Assembly: GCA_025758065.1 (NCBI GenBank)
Contig: CP107199.1
Coordinates: 1,609,501-1,673,500, forward strand
From: Lachnospiraceae bacterium
Lineage (GTDB): Bacteria; Bacillota; Clostridia; Lachnospirales; Lachnospiraceae
Direction: 5' to 3'
Length of the DNA stretch: 64,000 bases
Part shown: piece after piece, positions 18,372 through 27,503 of the stretch
How the letters are laid out: each line of letters opens with the position of its first letter
How positions within the stretch are numbered: the stretch's first letter is position 1
The notes under the pieces: generated by a model
The model's database searches: none
What the model saw: only the letters and a program-made list of their open reading frames with translations
What the model was told of the DNA's origin: nothing
Program-made: the position numbers and the translations under genes

Positions 18372-19408
18372 AAAAGATCAGTGTATTGATTCCCTGTTAT
18401 AATGAAGTGGAAAATGCAGGCCCTATCAGCAAGGCAGTTACCGATATTATAGAGAAGGAGCTGCCCCAGTATGACTATGAGCTTGTATTTATTGATAATG
18501 ATTCCACTGACGGCACCCGTGATGTGATCCGGGAGCTTTGCAGGCAGAATCCGAAGATAAAGGCTATTTTTAATGCCAGAAACTTCGGTCAGTTTAATTC
18601 CCCCTACTATGGCATGCTTCAGGTGACAGGTGACTGTGTGATTGAAATGGTAGCGGATTTCCAGGATCCGGTAGAAATGATACCAAAGTATGTCCATGAA
18701 TGGGAAAAGGGCTATAAGATCGTTATCGGTATTAAGACCAGCAGCAAGGAAAATAAGGTTATGTACTGGCTTCGTACCTGTTATTATAAGGTCATTAAAA
18801 AGATGTCAGAGGTAGAGCAGATCGAGCATTTCACAGGCTCCGGCCTTTATGACAGGGAATTTATTGAGATCCTGCGTAAATTAGATGATCCAACGCCATT
18901 TTTACGTGGTATCGTGGCAGAGCTTGGCTACAAGCGCAAGGAGATCCCTTATGAGCAGCCAAAACGCCGTGCAGGTAAGACACACAACAACTTTTACCGT
19001 CTTTATGATGCGGCTATGTTAAGTGTTACTTCTTATACAAAAGAGGGACTTCGTCTGGCCACTATTTTCGGCGGTATCTGCGCAGCAGGAAGTATGATCA
19101 TTGCACTGGTTTATCTGGTAATGAAGCTGATCTGGTGGGACCGTTTCCCGGCAGGTATGGCGCCAATGCTCATTGGAATGCTGTTTTTAGGCTCTGTCCA
19201 GTTATTTTTCATTGGTTTTCTGGGTGAGTATATTATGAGTATCAACCAGCGTGTGATGAAGCGTCCTCTGGTCATTGAAGAAGAAAGACTGAATTTTGAC
19301 CAGAAAAGGGAAAATGCTAATAAGGACGTAAATGCAAAGAACGTAGATACAAAGGACGTAGATACAAAGGACGTAGATACAAAGGACGGTAAGGAAAATG
19401 AAGTATAA
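18368..19408 (+). CDS. Family 2 glycosyltransferase, polyprenyl-phosphate type
   Basis: 346 residues. The GT-A domain starts with ISVLIPCYNEVENAGP, contains a DND motif (IDNDSTDGT) and ADFQDP, and is followed by two transmembrane helices near residues 232-260 and 268-292. This is the DPM1/GtrB/ArnC layout: transfer of a sugar from a nucleotide donor to undecaprenyl phosphate at the membrane. The C-terminus carries a short tandem repeat (VDTKD three times) unrelated to the fold. It overlaps the preceding gene by 4 bp and the next by 11 bp, so translation is coupled. Confidence 0.85.
   Translation: MKKISVLIPCYNEVENAGPISKAVTDIIEKELPQYDYELVFIDNDSTDGTRDVIRELCRQNPKIKAIFNARNFGQFNSPYYGMLQVTGDCVIEMVADFQDPVEMIPKYVHEWEKGYKIVIGIKTSSKENKVMYWLRTCYYKVIKKMSEVEQIEHFTGSGLYDREFIEILRKLDDPTPFLRGIVAELGYKRKEIPYEQPKRRAGKTHNNFYRLYDAAMLSVTSYTKEGLRLATIFGGICAAGSMIIALVYLVMKLIWWDRFPAGMAPMLIGMLFLGSVQLFFIGFLGEYIMSINQRVMKRPLVIEEERLNFDQKRENANKDVNAKNVDTKDVDTKDVDTKDGKENEV
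19321..19389 (+). repeat. In-frame 15-bp tandem repeat (VDTKD) in a glycosyltransferase gene
   Basis: Units AAAGRACGTAGATAC at 19336, 19351 and 19366, with a degenerate unit before and a partial unit after. Units 2 and 3 are identical and unit 1 differs by one base. The length of 15 preserves the reading frame, so copy number can change without frameshift. Confidence 0.9.
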
Positions 19409-21623
19409 GGTAGATGTGGTCCGTATCCGTGAAAATTCGATCACATTAAACGGCTGGGCACTGGGAAAGTCACCGGAGAGCAAGGTCACTTTCCGGGTAG
19501 AGGATGAACATCACCAGCCGGTGAAATGCAAAATGGTCTCTACCAGAAGAGATGATGTAAGCCAGATTTATTTTAAGAAAGTGATCGACCGGGAATTTGG
19601 TTTTGATATCCAGTTTCCTTATGAGCGGGGAAAAAGTTACTGGCTGCTGATCCGCTGTGACGGCAGACAGGCAAAGATCAAATATAATGAAGAACTGATC
19701 ACAAAGAGAGCCAGTGTGGCCCATAAGCGCATGGAAAAGATCAAGGATCTGATGAACATGGAAACAGTCCACGTTGCCCTTGATTTCTGGAAGGAAAATG
19801 GTCTTCGTGCCCTTATTAAAAAGTCCTGTCACAAGATCCAGGGACTGGACAATGATTACGACTACGGTGAGTGGTATGACCTGACAAAGCCTACAGAAGA
19901 AGACTTAAAGGCCCAGAGGGAGACTCATTTTGAGTATGAGCCTTTATTTTCCGTGGTGATACCGGTATACAAAACACCGGAACGGTATCTGAAGGAAATG
20001 TTAGACTCTATTCTGGACCAGACCTATGGACAGTGGGAGGTCTGCATTGCAGACGGCAGCCCAAGAGGTCAGGATGTGGAAAAGGTTCTGAAAAAATATG
20101 CAGAAAAGGATCCCCGTATCCATTATGAGATATTAGGGGGAAACCGTGGCATTGCAGGAAATACCAATGGGGCCCTTTCTATGGCAGCCGGTGATTTTGT
20201 GATCCTGGCAGACCATGATGATACCATTCCGCCCCAGGCTTTTTATGAGGTGGCAAAGGCTATTAACAAGCATCCGGACTGTGATGTGCTGTATTCTGAT
20301 GAAGATAAGCTGGATATGGATGGAAAAGCCTTATTTGATCCCCATTTTAAGCCGGATTTCAACCCGGATCTGCTTACCAGTGTAAATTATATCTGTCATT
20401 TATTTGTTGTAAAAAAGGAATTACTGGACCGGGTGGGCGGCTTCAGACAGGAATTTGACGGGGCGCAGGATTATGATTTTATCTTCCGCTGCACAGAACA
20501 GGCAAAAGAGATCGTCCATATTCCCCAGGTGCTATATCACTGGCGTTGCCATCAGGGATCAACTGCCAGCAACCCGGAAAGCAAGATGTATGCTTTTGAG
20601 GCGGGAGCCAGAGCCATTATGGCTCATTATGAGCGTATGGGAATTGCAGCAGAGAAAGTGGAAAAGGGTGTAGATTATGGTATTTACCATACTACCTTTA
20701 AGATCAAGGGGGAACCCTTAGTTTCTATTATTATCCCCAATAAGGATCACAGCAGGGATCTGGATGTGTGCGTCCGCTCTATTTTAGAGAAATCTACCTA
20801 CCGGAACCTGGAATTTATTATTGTGGAAAATAACAGTACAGAGCCGGAGACCTTTGCTTATTATGAGGAAATGGAAGAAAAGCATCCGGCGTTCCATGTA
20901 GTCACCTGGAAAGAGGGCTTTAATTATTCTGCTATCAATAATTTCGGCGCATCTTTTGCAAAGGGCGAATATCTGCTTCTTCTGAATAATGATACAGAGC
21001 TGCTGGAGCCTGACAGTATACGGGAAATGCTTGGTTTCTGCCAGAGAGAGGACGTTGGCATTGCAGGCGCAAGGCTGCTGTATGCAGATGATACCATCCA
21101 GCATGCAGGCGTTGTTATTGGCTTTGGCGGTATTGCAGGACATACCTTTATCGGTCTTCATAAGGCGGAAAACAGCTATTTCCACAGGGCAATGTGCGCC
21201 CAGGATTACAGCGCCGTTACTGCGGCCTGCTTAATGACTAAAAAGTCTGTGTTTGAGGCAGTTGGCGGTTTAAGTACCGAGCTGGCAGTTGCCTTTAATG
21301 ATATTGATTACTGCATGAAAGTGCGGGCGCTGGGAAAACTGGTAGTGTATGCACCTTATGCAACCCTTTACCATTATGAGTCCAAGTCCAGAGGTCTGGA
21401 AGATACACCGGAGAAGGTGGCCAGATTTAACAGGGAGGTGGCTATTTTCATTAAGAAGTGGCCGGATATCATTAAAAATGGTGATCCTTACTACAACCCG
21501 AACCTGACCCTTAGAAAGTCCAATTTTGCTCTTCGCGATCTCTTAAAAGAAAAGATCGGAGAGCCATACGACCTGTCTGTTTACGACAAGTTTGCACCTG
21601 AGGAGAAAAACAGTGATGAGTAA
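19398..21623 (+). CDS. Bifunctional (tandem) family 2 glycosyltransferase
   Basis: 741 residues. An N-terminal beta-sandwich-like region (about 1-80, SITLNGWALGKS) and a helical linker precede two GT2 domains: the first from about 180 (FSVVIPVYKTPERYLKEMLD, with ADHDDT and a YSDEDK acidic motif) and the second from about 438 (PLVSIIIPNKDH, with LLNNDTEL). No transmembrane helix is evident. Tandem GT2 proteins of this layout are common in rhamnan and O-antigen-like clusters, where each domain adds one sugar. The start overlaps the upstream gene by 11 bp. Confidence 0.85.
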   Translation: MKYKVDVVRIRENSITLNGWALGKSPESKVTFRVEDEHHQPVKCKMVSTRRDDVSQIYFKKVIDREFGFDIQFPYERGKSYWLLIRCDGRQAKIKYNEELITKRASVAHKRMEKIKDLMNMETVHVALDFWKENGLRALIKKSCHKIQGLDNDYDYGEWYDLTKPTEEDLKAQRETHFEYEPLFSVVIPVYKTPERYLKEMLDSILDQTYGQWEVCIADGSPRGQDVEKVLKKYAEKDPRIHYEILGGNRGIAGNTNGALSMAAGDFVILADHDDTIPPQAFYEVAKAINKHPDCDVLYSDEDKLDMDGKALFDPHFKPDFNPDLLTSVNYICHLFVVKKELLDRVGGFRQEFDGAQDYDFIFRCTEQAKEIVHIPQVLYHWRCHQGSTASNPESKMYAFEAGARAIMAHYERMGIAAEKVEKGVDYGIYHTTFKIKGEPLVSIIIPNKDHSRDLDVCVRSILEKSTYRNLEFIIVENNSTEPETFAYYEEMEEKHPAFHVVTWKEGFNYSAINNFGASFAKGEYLLLLNNDTELLEPDSIREMLGFCQREDVGIAGARLLYADDTIQHAGVVIGFGGIAGHTFIGLHKAENSYFHRAMCAQDYSAVTAACLMTKKSVFEAVGGLSTELAVAFNDIDYCMKVRALGKLVVYAPYATLYHYESKSRGLEDTPEKVARFNREVAIFIKKWPDIIKNGDPYYNPNLTLRKSNFALRDLLKEKIGEPYDLSVYDKFAPEEKNSDE

Positions 21624-22602
21624 TGCTGCGAAAGTAACGGTGGTTATTCCCAATTATAACGGACTTAAGTTTATGGAGCCATGCTTTAAGGCGCTGGAGA
21701 TGCAGATCTGCCGGGATTTTGAGATCTTGGTGGTGGATAATGGCTCTGGGGACGGAAGTGTGGAATGGTTAAAGGAACATGAGATCCCAAGTATTTTCCT
21801 TGAGACAAATACCGGATTTTCCGGAGCTGTCAATGTGGGGATCAGGGCGTCAAAAACACCTTATGTGATCCTTTTAAATAATGATACGGAGCCGGACTGC
21901 CATTATATCGGGGAAATGATAAAGGCCATTGAGCGTTCGCCGAAGATATTTTCTGTCAGCAGCAAGATGATCCAGCTGTATGACCACAGCAAAATGGATG
22001 ATGCGGGAGATATGTATACTCTTATGGGATGGGCTTTTCAAAGGGGCGTGGGACGGCCCTCCGGCGGCTATAACAGAGTCTTTCGGGTATTTTCTGCCTG
22101 TGCTGGGGCTGCTATTTACCGCAGGGAGGTATTTGAGACCATCGGTTATTTTGATGAGATGCATTTTGCATATCTGGAAGATATTGATGTGGGCTACAGG
22201 GCCCGTATCTATGGATATGATAATATTTACTGCCCCACAGCGGTCGTTTATCATGTAGGAAGCGGCACCAGCGGTTCCCGCTATAATTCCTTTAAGGTGC
22301 GGCTGGCAGCAAGGAATAATGTGTATCTGAATTATAAAAACATGCCTCTTTTCCAGCTGGTATTAAACAGTCTTCCCCTGGGACTTGGAATCCTGGTAAA
22401 ATATGCTTTTTTCAGGAAGATCGGCTTTGGAAAGGATTACATTGACGGTTTAAAAGAGGGATTTAAAACTGCAAAACAGTGCAGAAAAGTGAAATATGAT
22501 AAGAAGCATCTGAAAAATTATTTGGCTATTGAGTGGGGGTTATGTACCGGAACCCTGCTGTATATCCGGGAATTTTTGGCGAGACAGGCGGCAAAATTGT
22601 GA
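21616..22602 (+). CDS. Family 2 glycosyltransferase, rhamnosyltransferase-like
   Basis: 328 residues. The start is set at 21616 because AGGAG lies ten bases upstream and the protein then begins MSNAAKVTVVIPNYNGLKFM; an in-frame ATG at 21592 lacks a site. The GT-A fold shows VVDNGSGDGS, LLNNDTEPD and a YLEDIDVGYRARI motif, which are typical of the WcaA/rhamnosyltransferase group. It overlaps the end of the preceding gene by 8 bp and is the last gene of the coupled glycan series, followed by a hairpin repeat. Confidence 0.85.
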   Translation: MSNAAKVTVVIPNYNGLKFMEPCFKALEMQICRDFEILVVDNGSGDGSVEWLKEHEIPSIFLETNTGFSGAVNVGIRASKTPYVILLNNDTEPDCHYIGEMIKAIERSPKIFSVSSKMIQLYDHSKMDDAGDMYTLMGWAFQRGVGRPSGGYNRVFRVFSACAGAAIYRREVFETIGYFDEMHFAYLEDIDVGYRARIYGYDNIYCPTAVVYHVGSGTSGSRYNSFKVRLAARNNVYLNYKNMPLFQLVLNSLPLGLGILVKYAFFRKIGFGKDYIDGLKEGFKTAKQCRKVKYDKKHLKNYLAIEWGLCTGTLLYIREFLARQAAKL

Positions 22603-22617
22603 GTTCAGCCATTACAT

Positions 22618-22650
22618 CTTCTTGTTTCCATCATTCATGAAAACAAGAAG
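22618..22650. repeat. Dispersed hairpin repeat, copy 1
   Basis: CTTCTTGTTTCCAT pairs with ATGAAAACAAGAAG (one mismatch) around a 5-nt loop, 15 bp after the glycosyltransferase stop. The same core occurs near 35445 and 40231. It may serve as a terminator or be a small mobile repeat. Confidence 0.75.
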
Positions 22651-22684
22651 CACAAATTTTATTATAATTTTAAGAGAAAAGCTA

Positions 22685-22713
22685 TGGAATAATGGGAATG
22701 TATCATGTATAAT
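22685..22713 (+). promoter_or_regulatory. Candidate promoter for the sugar transferase gene
   Basis: A perfect -10 TATAAT at 22708 with a weak -35 TGGAAT 17 bp upstream, in the only sizeable gap between the glycosyltransferases and the gene at 22787. Confidence 0.45.
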
Positions 22714-22786
22714 GTTTTGAATGAACAGCTATTTTCCCCGACCGGGAAAATGAGCGGACCAGGAATCCAACAAAAGGTGATATACA

Positions 22787-24205
22787 ATGATTAAAGATAA
22801 CCAGAAAAGCCTGAACCATGTTCAGGTGCTTCTGGATGCAGTGGTGACAGCAGCAGCCTATGTGCTGGCGTGGTTTATTATCGTCAGCGGTAAGGTGGTG
22901 CCTTTAAGGGGGGCCACCCTTGAGCCGGGGCCTTATTTTGTGGCTCTTATATTTATTGTTCCTGTTTATCTGATCTTAAACGGCTGCTTTCACCTGTATG
23001 TACCCAAACGCATCCAGGGAAGACGGGTCGAATTTGCCAATATCTGTAAGGCAAATGTGATCGGTCTGATGCTTTTTACGCTGATCCTTTTCGGCGGACG
23101 AAGCTTTATTGTTCATCTGGGGTATTTCTCGACCAGAATGCTCCTGGTGTTTTTTGCTTTGAATATTCTTCTTCTGGCAGGAGAGAGACTGGCGATCCGT
23201 CTGTTTTTACGCTCTCTGCGTACCAATGGCTATAATCAGAAGCATGTGCTTATGATCGGTTACAGCCGTGCGGCAGAAGGTTTTATTGACCGGGTATCCT
23301 TAAATCCGGAATGGGGATACCACATCCAGGGGATCCTGGATGACCATAAAGATCCAGGCTATGTTTATAAGAAGATCCCGGTTTTAGGACCGATCTCCGA
23401 TCTGGAGACATTTCTTGCTGCCAATACATTAGATGAGATCGTTATTACATTAAGTATCGGTGAGTACGCAAATCTGGAACAGATCGTAGCAGCCTGTGAA
23501 AAATCCGGCGTGCATACGAAATTTATTCCGGATTACAATAATATTATCCCTACGATCCCTTATATGGAAGATCTTCAGGGACTTCCTGTGATCAATATCC
23601 GCCATGTGCCGCTGACCAATGTATTTAATGCTACGGTAAAGCGTTGTGTGGATATTTTCGGGGCACTCTTTGGAATCACTCTGTTTTCACCCCTTATGCT
23701 GATCACAGCAGCACTGATCAAGATCACTTCTCCGGGACCGGTCATTTACAGTCAGGAGCGCATCGGACTGCACAACCGTCCTTTTAAAATGTTTAAATTC
23801 CGTTCCATGGAAGTCCAGGATCCAAACAAGGAGAAAAAGCAGTGGACTACTCCACATGATCCACGGGTTACTCCGGTTGGACGTTTTATACGAAAGACAA
23901 GCATTGATGAGATGCCTCAGTTTTTTAATATCCTCATCGGGGATATGAGTCTGGTAGGCCCAAGACCGGAGCGGCCTCTTTTTGTAGAAAAGTTTAAGGA
24001 AGAGATCCCACGTTATATGATCAAGCACCAGGTAAGACCGGGTCTTACAGGATGGGCACAGGTCAATGGTTACAGGGGTGATACTTCTATTACAAAGAGG
24101 ATCGAACACGATCTGTATTATATTGAAAACTGGAGTCTGGGATTTGATTTTAAGATCATGTTCCTGACTATATTCAAGGGCTTTATTAATAAGAATGCCT
24201 ACTGA
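22787..24205 (+). CDS. Undecaprenyl-phosphate sugar-1-phosphate transferase (WbaP/CpsE type)
   Basis: 472 residues. Four N-terminal membrane helices are followed by a CoA-binding-like Rossmann domain (about 145-265). Another membrane segment (LFGITLFSPLMLITAALIKI near 288-307) leads into the bacterial sugar transferase domain, with SPGPVIYSQERIG, KFRSM, SIDEMPQFFN and SLVGPRPERP. It transfers a sugar-1-phosphate from UDP-sugar to undecaprenyl phosphate, priming polymer assembly on the inner face of the membrane. Position next to the GT genes and before an LCP ligase fits priming and final attachment of the same polymer. AAAAGGTG supports the start. Confidence 0.92.
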   Translation: MIKDNQKSLNHVQVLLDAVVTAAAYVLAWFIIVSGKVVPLRGATLEPGPYFVALIFIVPVYLILNGCFHLYVPKRIQGRRVEFANICKANVIGLMLFTLILFGGRSFIVHLGYFSTRMLLVFFALNILLLAGERLAIRLFLRSLRTNGYNQKHVLMIGYSRAAEGFIDRVSLNPEWGYHIQGILDDHKDPGYVYKKIPVLGPISDLETFLAANTLDEIVITLSIGEYANLEQIVAACEKSGVHTKFIPDYNNIIPTIPYMEDLQGLPVINIRHVPLTNVFNATVKRCVDIFGALFGITLFSPLMLITAALIKITSPGPVIYSQERIGLHNRPFKMFKFRSMEVQDPNKEKKQWTTPHDPRVTPVGRFIRKTSIDEMPQFFNILIGDMSLVGPRPERPLFVEKFKEEIPRYMIKHQVRPGLTGWAQVNGYRGDTSITKRIEHDLYYIENWSLGFDFKIMFLTIFKGFINKNAY

Positions 24206-24258
24206 TCACTGATACAGCGCATAGCGAAAACCGTTACCATTACAATGAGGAAATGTAC

Positions 24259-26010
24259 ATGAATCACGATTTTGACAACGAATTTGAGACGGATGACGAA
24301 CTGAAAAGAGGACGCAGCCGCAGAAAAGAAGGAAGGAAATACCCGTCTTCCGGACGCACAGGCAGAACTTCAGGGACAGACAGCACAGGAAGAAGCATAG
24401 GAAGAGGCAGTACAGGAAGAGGCAGCAGGACAGCTGCCGGGGCCGGAAAGAGCCGTTTAAGGACGATTATCATTTTTATTGTGGCCGAGATCATTGCCCT
24501 GGCCCTTATCGGCGCAGGCTGGTATGGAAAGCGTATGATGTCTTTGATGCAGACAGATACAGAGTTTAATAAGGCAGATATGACTAACCCCTATATTTCC
24601 ATGGAAAAAGAGCAGGCAATGAGGGGCTACTGGACGGTAGCACTGTTTGGCGTGGATAGCCGTGACAGTTCTGTTGGAAAAGGAAATATGTCCGACGTTA
24701 TCATTATCTGCAATATCAACCAGGAAACCGGCGAGATTAAATTAGTCAGCCTTTTCAGGGATACTTATCTGAACGTGGATGATAAGAACGGCTATAATAA
24801 GATCAATCAGGCATATTTCAGAGGCGGTCCAAAGCAGGCAGTAGAGGCCTTAAATAGGAACCTGGATCTGGAGATTGATGATTATGCTACCTTTAACTGG
24901 AAGGCAGTGGCAGATGCTATTAATATTTTAGGCGGTGTGGACGTAGAGCTGAGCAAGGCAGAGTTCTACTATATCAATGCCTATATTACAGAGACTGTAA
25001 ATTCTACCGGTGTTGGTTCTTACCAGTTAAAGAGCGCCGGACCAAACCATTTAGATGGCATCCAGGCAGTTGCCTATGCACGTCTTAGGAAAATGGATAC
25101 AGACTTTGCAAGAACTGAACGTCAGAGAAAGATCATCCAGTTAAGCTTTGACAAGCTTAAAAAGGCAAATTTCTCAGTTGTTAATAATGTAATGGAAGTT
25201 GTATTCCCACAGATCTTAAGCAGTGTCACTCTGGATGATGTGATCCCGGCAGCAAAGAACCTGACCCGTTATCATATTGGAGAGACAGCAGGATTCCCTG
25301 AGGCAAGAAGTGATGTGACTATGGGGAAAAAGGGTGACTGTGTTATCCCGCAGACACTGGAGAGCAACGTGATCTCTCTTCATAAGTTCCTCTTTAATGA
25401 TGAGAATTACACACCAAGTGATATGGTAAAGAAGATCAGTGCACAGATCGCATCTGACACAGGTCTTTACAAGGAAGGAAAGCCAGTTGGTGATGTTGGA
25501 ACCGGTGGTGGTTATACTCCAAAGGAAACAGAAGCCAAAACAGATGAAAAGAGTACACAGAAGGATAATTCAGAAAGCAGCTCTTCTTCTGATACGAACA
25601 ATGAAAGCACCTCAGCTGTGGATGAGAGCATCATTGACGGCGAAACTGATTTTGAGTATGAAACAGATGAGGATGGAAATGTGATCGATCCGCCGGAAGA
25701 TTATATTCCACAGACCAGCAGACACAGCTCTGAAAGCTCGTTGCATCCAGGTGAGACCAGCCAGGCACATCCGGGAGAGACCACAAAGGCGCCTCATCCG
25801 GGAGAATCCAGTGAAGGTTTAAAGCCTACAGTTCCAAGCGGTACTTTGTCACCTTCACCTGCTACAGAAGCGGCAACAACAGAGGCTGCAACCAAAGCAG
25901 TTGGTCCTGGAAGCCGTGAGACAACAGTAGCTTCACAGTTCAGCCCTGAAAACAGCATTCAGGAAGAGAATACAGGTGGTCCGGGAGCGATGATCGTACC
26001 GGCAGCCTGA
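24259..26010 (+). CDS. LytR-CpsA-Psr (LCP) family wall polymer ligase
   Basis: 583 residues. The start at 24259 has GAGG eight bases upstream; the ATG at 24253 is too close to it. A basic, Gly/Ser/Thr-rich cytoplasmic tail (about 10-60) precedes one membrane helix (IIIFIVAEIIALALIGAGWY near 73-92). The LCP domain follows (GVDSRD near 131, FRDTYL near 166, YARLRK near 272, RTERQR near 284), including the arginines that bind the polyprenyl pyrophosphate. The C-terminal about 170 residues are low complexity with a repeated HPGE motif. LCP enzymes move polymers from the lipid carrier to peptidoglycan on the outer face of the membrane. Confidence 0.92.
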   Translation: MNHDFDNEFETDDELKRGRSRRKEGRKYPSSGRTGRTSGTDSTGRSIGRGSTGRGSRTAAGAGKSRLRTIIIFIVAEIIALALIGAGWYGKRMMSLMQTDTEFNKADMTNPYISMEKEQAMRGYWTVALFGVDSRDSSVGKGNMSDVIIICNINQETGEIKLVSLFRDTYLNVDDKNGYNKINQAYFRGGPKQAVEALNRNLDLEIDDYATFNWKAVADAINILGGVDVELSKAEFYYINAYITETVNSTGVGSYQLKSAGPNHLDGIQAVAYARLRKMDTDFARTERQRKIIQLSFDKLKKANFSVVNNVMEVVFPQILSSVTLDDVIPAAKNLTRYHIGETAGFPEARSDVTMGKKGDCVIPQTLESNVISLHKFLFNDENYTPSDMVKKISAQIASDTGLYKEGKPVGDVGTGGGYTPKETEAKTDEKSTQKDNSESSSSSDTNNESTSAVDESIIDGETDFEYETDEDGNVIDPPEDYIPQTSRHSSESSLHPGETSQAHPGETTKAPHPGESSEGLKPTVPSGTLSPSPATEAATTEAATKAVGPGSRETTVASQFSPENSIQEENTGGPGAMIVPAA

Positions 26011-26070
26011 TGTGAGTGTGAGAATAGATGTTATAGACCGGCATATGTCTGGGCTGTAAAGGATAAATGA

Positions 26071-26111
26071 AGAGATTCCGCGAAAGTATGGTCTGCGGGA
26101 TCTCTTTTTTT
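26071..26111 (+). terminator. Rho-independent terminator of the glycan/LCP unit
   Basis: AGAGATTCCGC pairs with GCGGGATCTCT (one G-T wobble) around a 12-nt loop and is followed by seven Ts. Confidence 0.88.
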
Positions 26112-26128
26112 ACTTCCATATTCTGCAC

Positions 26129-26157
26129 TTGCTGAAATGATAGATTCAGTATAAAAT
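26129..26157 (+). promoter_or_regulatory. Candidate promoter of the HtrA-ClpX pair
   Basis: TTGCTG, a 17-bp spacer, then TAAAAT. The predicted start falls inside the palindrome at 26162-26181. Confidence 0.5.
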
Positions 26158-26161
26158 GATG

Positions 26162-26181
26162 ATGTCACCCTCAGGTGACAT
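26162..26181. promoter_or_regulatory. Palindromic site at the htrA transcription start
   Basis: ATGTCACC-CTCA-GGTGACAT is an 8+8 perfect inverted repeat located just after the predicted -10, the usual place for a repressor operator; as RNA it would form a 5' hairpin. Confidence 0.45.
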
Positions 26182-26217
26182 GTCCGTTAGTTTTTTAAGA
26201 AGGGAAGACGAACATAC

Positions 26218-27495
26218 ATGAGGAAAAACAGTTTATTGAAAAAGACGGCATGGATCGTTCTTTCGGCAGTCCTTTTTGGAACTGTGGCAGGAACAGTGAT
26301 GACAGGTGTACAGATCGCATCTTCCGGAATGGTTTCCCAGTTTTTTGCCATTGTTTCATCAGATGAGAAACTGCCTGAACAGGGAGAAGAACTGCTGCCT
26401 GAGCCATTTCCAGGTGGAAATGTACCGGGGATCCTTCCTGAAGCGCCAGCAGTCCCGGCACCGGCTACAGATGTTTCACAGGTGGTAGAAGAGGCCATGC
26501 CTGCGGTAGTGGCAGTTGCCAGTACAGCAGTTTACCAGATGCCGGATTTTGGATTTGGCTGGTTTTTTGGAGGCGGAAGCCAGTCCTATGAAGTGCCAAG
26601 CAGCGGCTCCGGTATTATTATCGGGGAAAACGATACAGAACTTTTGATTGTTACTAACAATCATGTGGTACAGGATACAGTGTCCTTAAAGATCACCTTT
26701 GTGGATGATGCAGCAGTAGATGCAGCTGTAAAGGGAACGGACACAGATACAGATCTGGCAGTTATTTCTGTTCCGTTGGATCAGATTCCACAGGAAACGA
26801 AAGAGAAGATAGCAGTTGCAAGGCTGGGAGATTCAGATGGCTTAAAGGTTGGTCAGGGAGTGATCGCCATTGGAAATGCCCTTGGATATGGACAGTCTGT
26901 TACAGTAGGCTATGTAAGCGCGCTGAACCGGGAAATAAAGACTTCCGATGGTAATGCAAGAGTGCTGCTTCAGACAGACGCAGCTATTAATCCTGGAAAC
27001 AGCGGAGGTGCTCTCCTGAATATGAAGGGAGAGGTTATTGGCATTAATGCGGCTAAATATTCATCTACAGAGGTAGAAGGCATTGGTTATGCCATTCCTG
27101 TTTCCGGTGTTCAGGATATTTTAGATGAACTGATGAACAGGAAAACACGTTCTGAGGTCGCGGAAGAAAAGCGGGGCTATCTGGGAATACAGGGAACTAC
27201 TGTGGATGAGGATGCAGCAGCTGCTTTTGGTATGCCAAAGGGTGTTTATGTATACAAGATACTGAAAGACGGAGCGGCAGCTGATTCCCAGCTCAGGGAA
27301 AAGGATATTATTACTAAATTAGATGGAATGACTGTAAAGAGCATGCAGGAATTGCAGAAGTTCTTAAAAGGTTATGAAACAGGCGAAACCATAGAATTGC
27401 TGGTACAGCGCCAGGAAGATGGCCAGTATAAGGAAATACAGATCCCTGTAACACTGACCGGACTGCCGGGATCTGTGGTAAGTGGCAAGCAGTAA
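26218..27495 (+). CDS. htrA: HtrA/DegP-like membrane-anchored serine protease
   Basis: 425 residues. An N-terminal membrane anchor (about 9-32) and a short Pro/Glu-rich linker are followed by the trypsin-like domain with the triad His (VTNNHVVQ, near 145), Asp (TDTDLAVI, near 178) and Ser (NPGNSGGALL, near 263). One C-terminal PDZ domain follows (about 320-410, GVYVYKILKDGAAADSQL). The enzyme degrades misfolded proteins on the outer face of the membrane. It is separated from the clpX-like gene by 8 bp, so the two are almost surely co-transcribed. The start follows GAAGGGAAG. Confidence 0.92.
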   Translation: MRKNSLLKKTAWIVLSAVLFGTVAGTVMTGVQIASSGMVSQFFAIVSSDEKLPEQGEELLPEPFPGGNVPGILPEAPAVPAPATDVSQVVEEAMPAVVAVASTAVYQMPDFGFGWFFGGGSQSYEVPSSGSGIIIGENDTELLIVTNNHVVQDTVSLKITFVDDAAVDAAVKGTDTDTDLAVISVPLDQIPQETKEKIAVARLGDSDGLKVGQGVIAIGNALGYGQSVTVGYVSALNREIKTSDGNARVLLQTDAAINPGNSGGALLNMKGEVIGINAAKYSSTEVEGIGYAIPVSGVQDILDELMNRKTRSEVAEEKRGYLGIQGTTVDEDAAAAFGMPKGVYVYKILKDGAAADSQLREKDIITKLDGMTVKSMQELQKFLKGYETGETIELLVQRQEDGQYKEIQIPVTLTGLPGSVVSGKQ

Positions 27496-27503
27496 GGAGA
27501 AAA

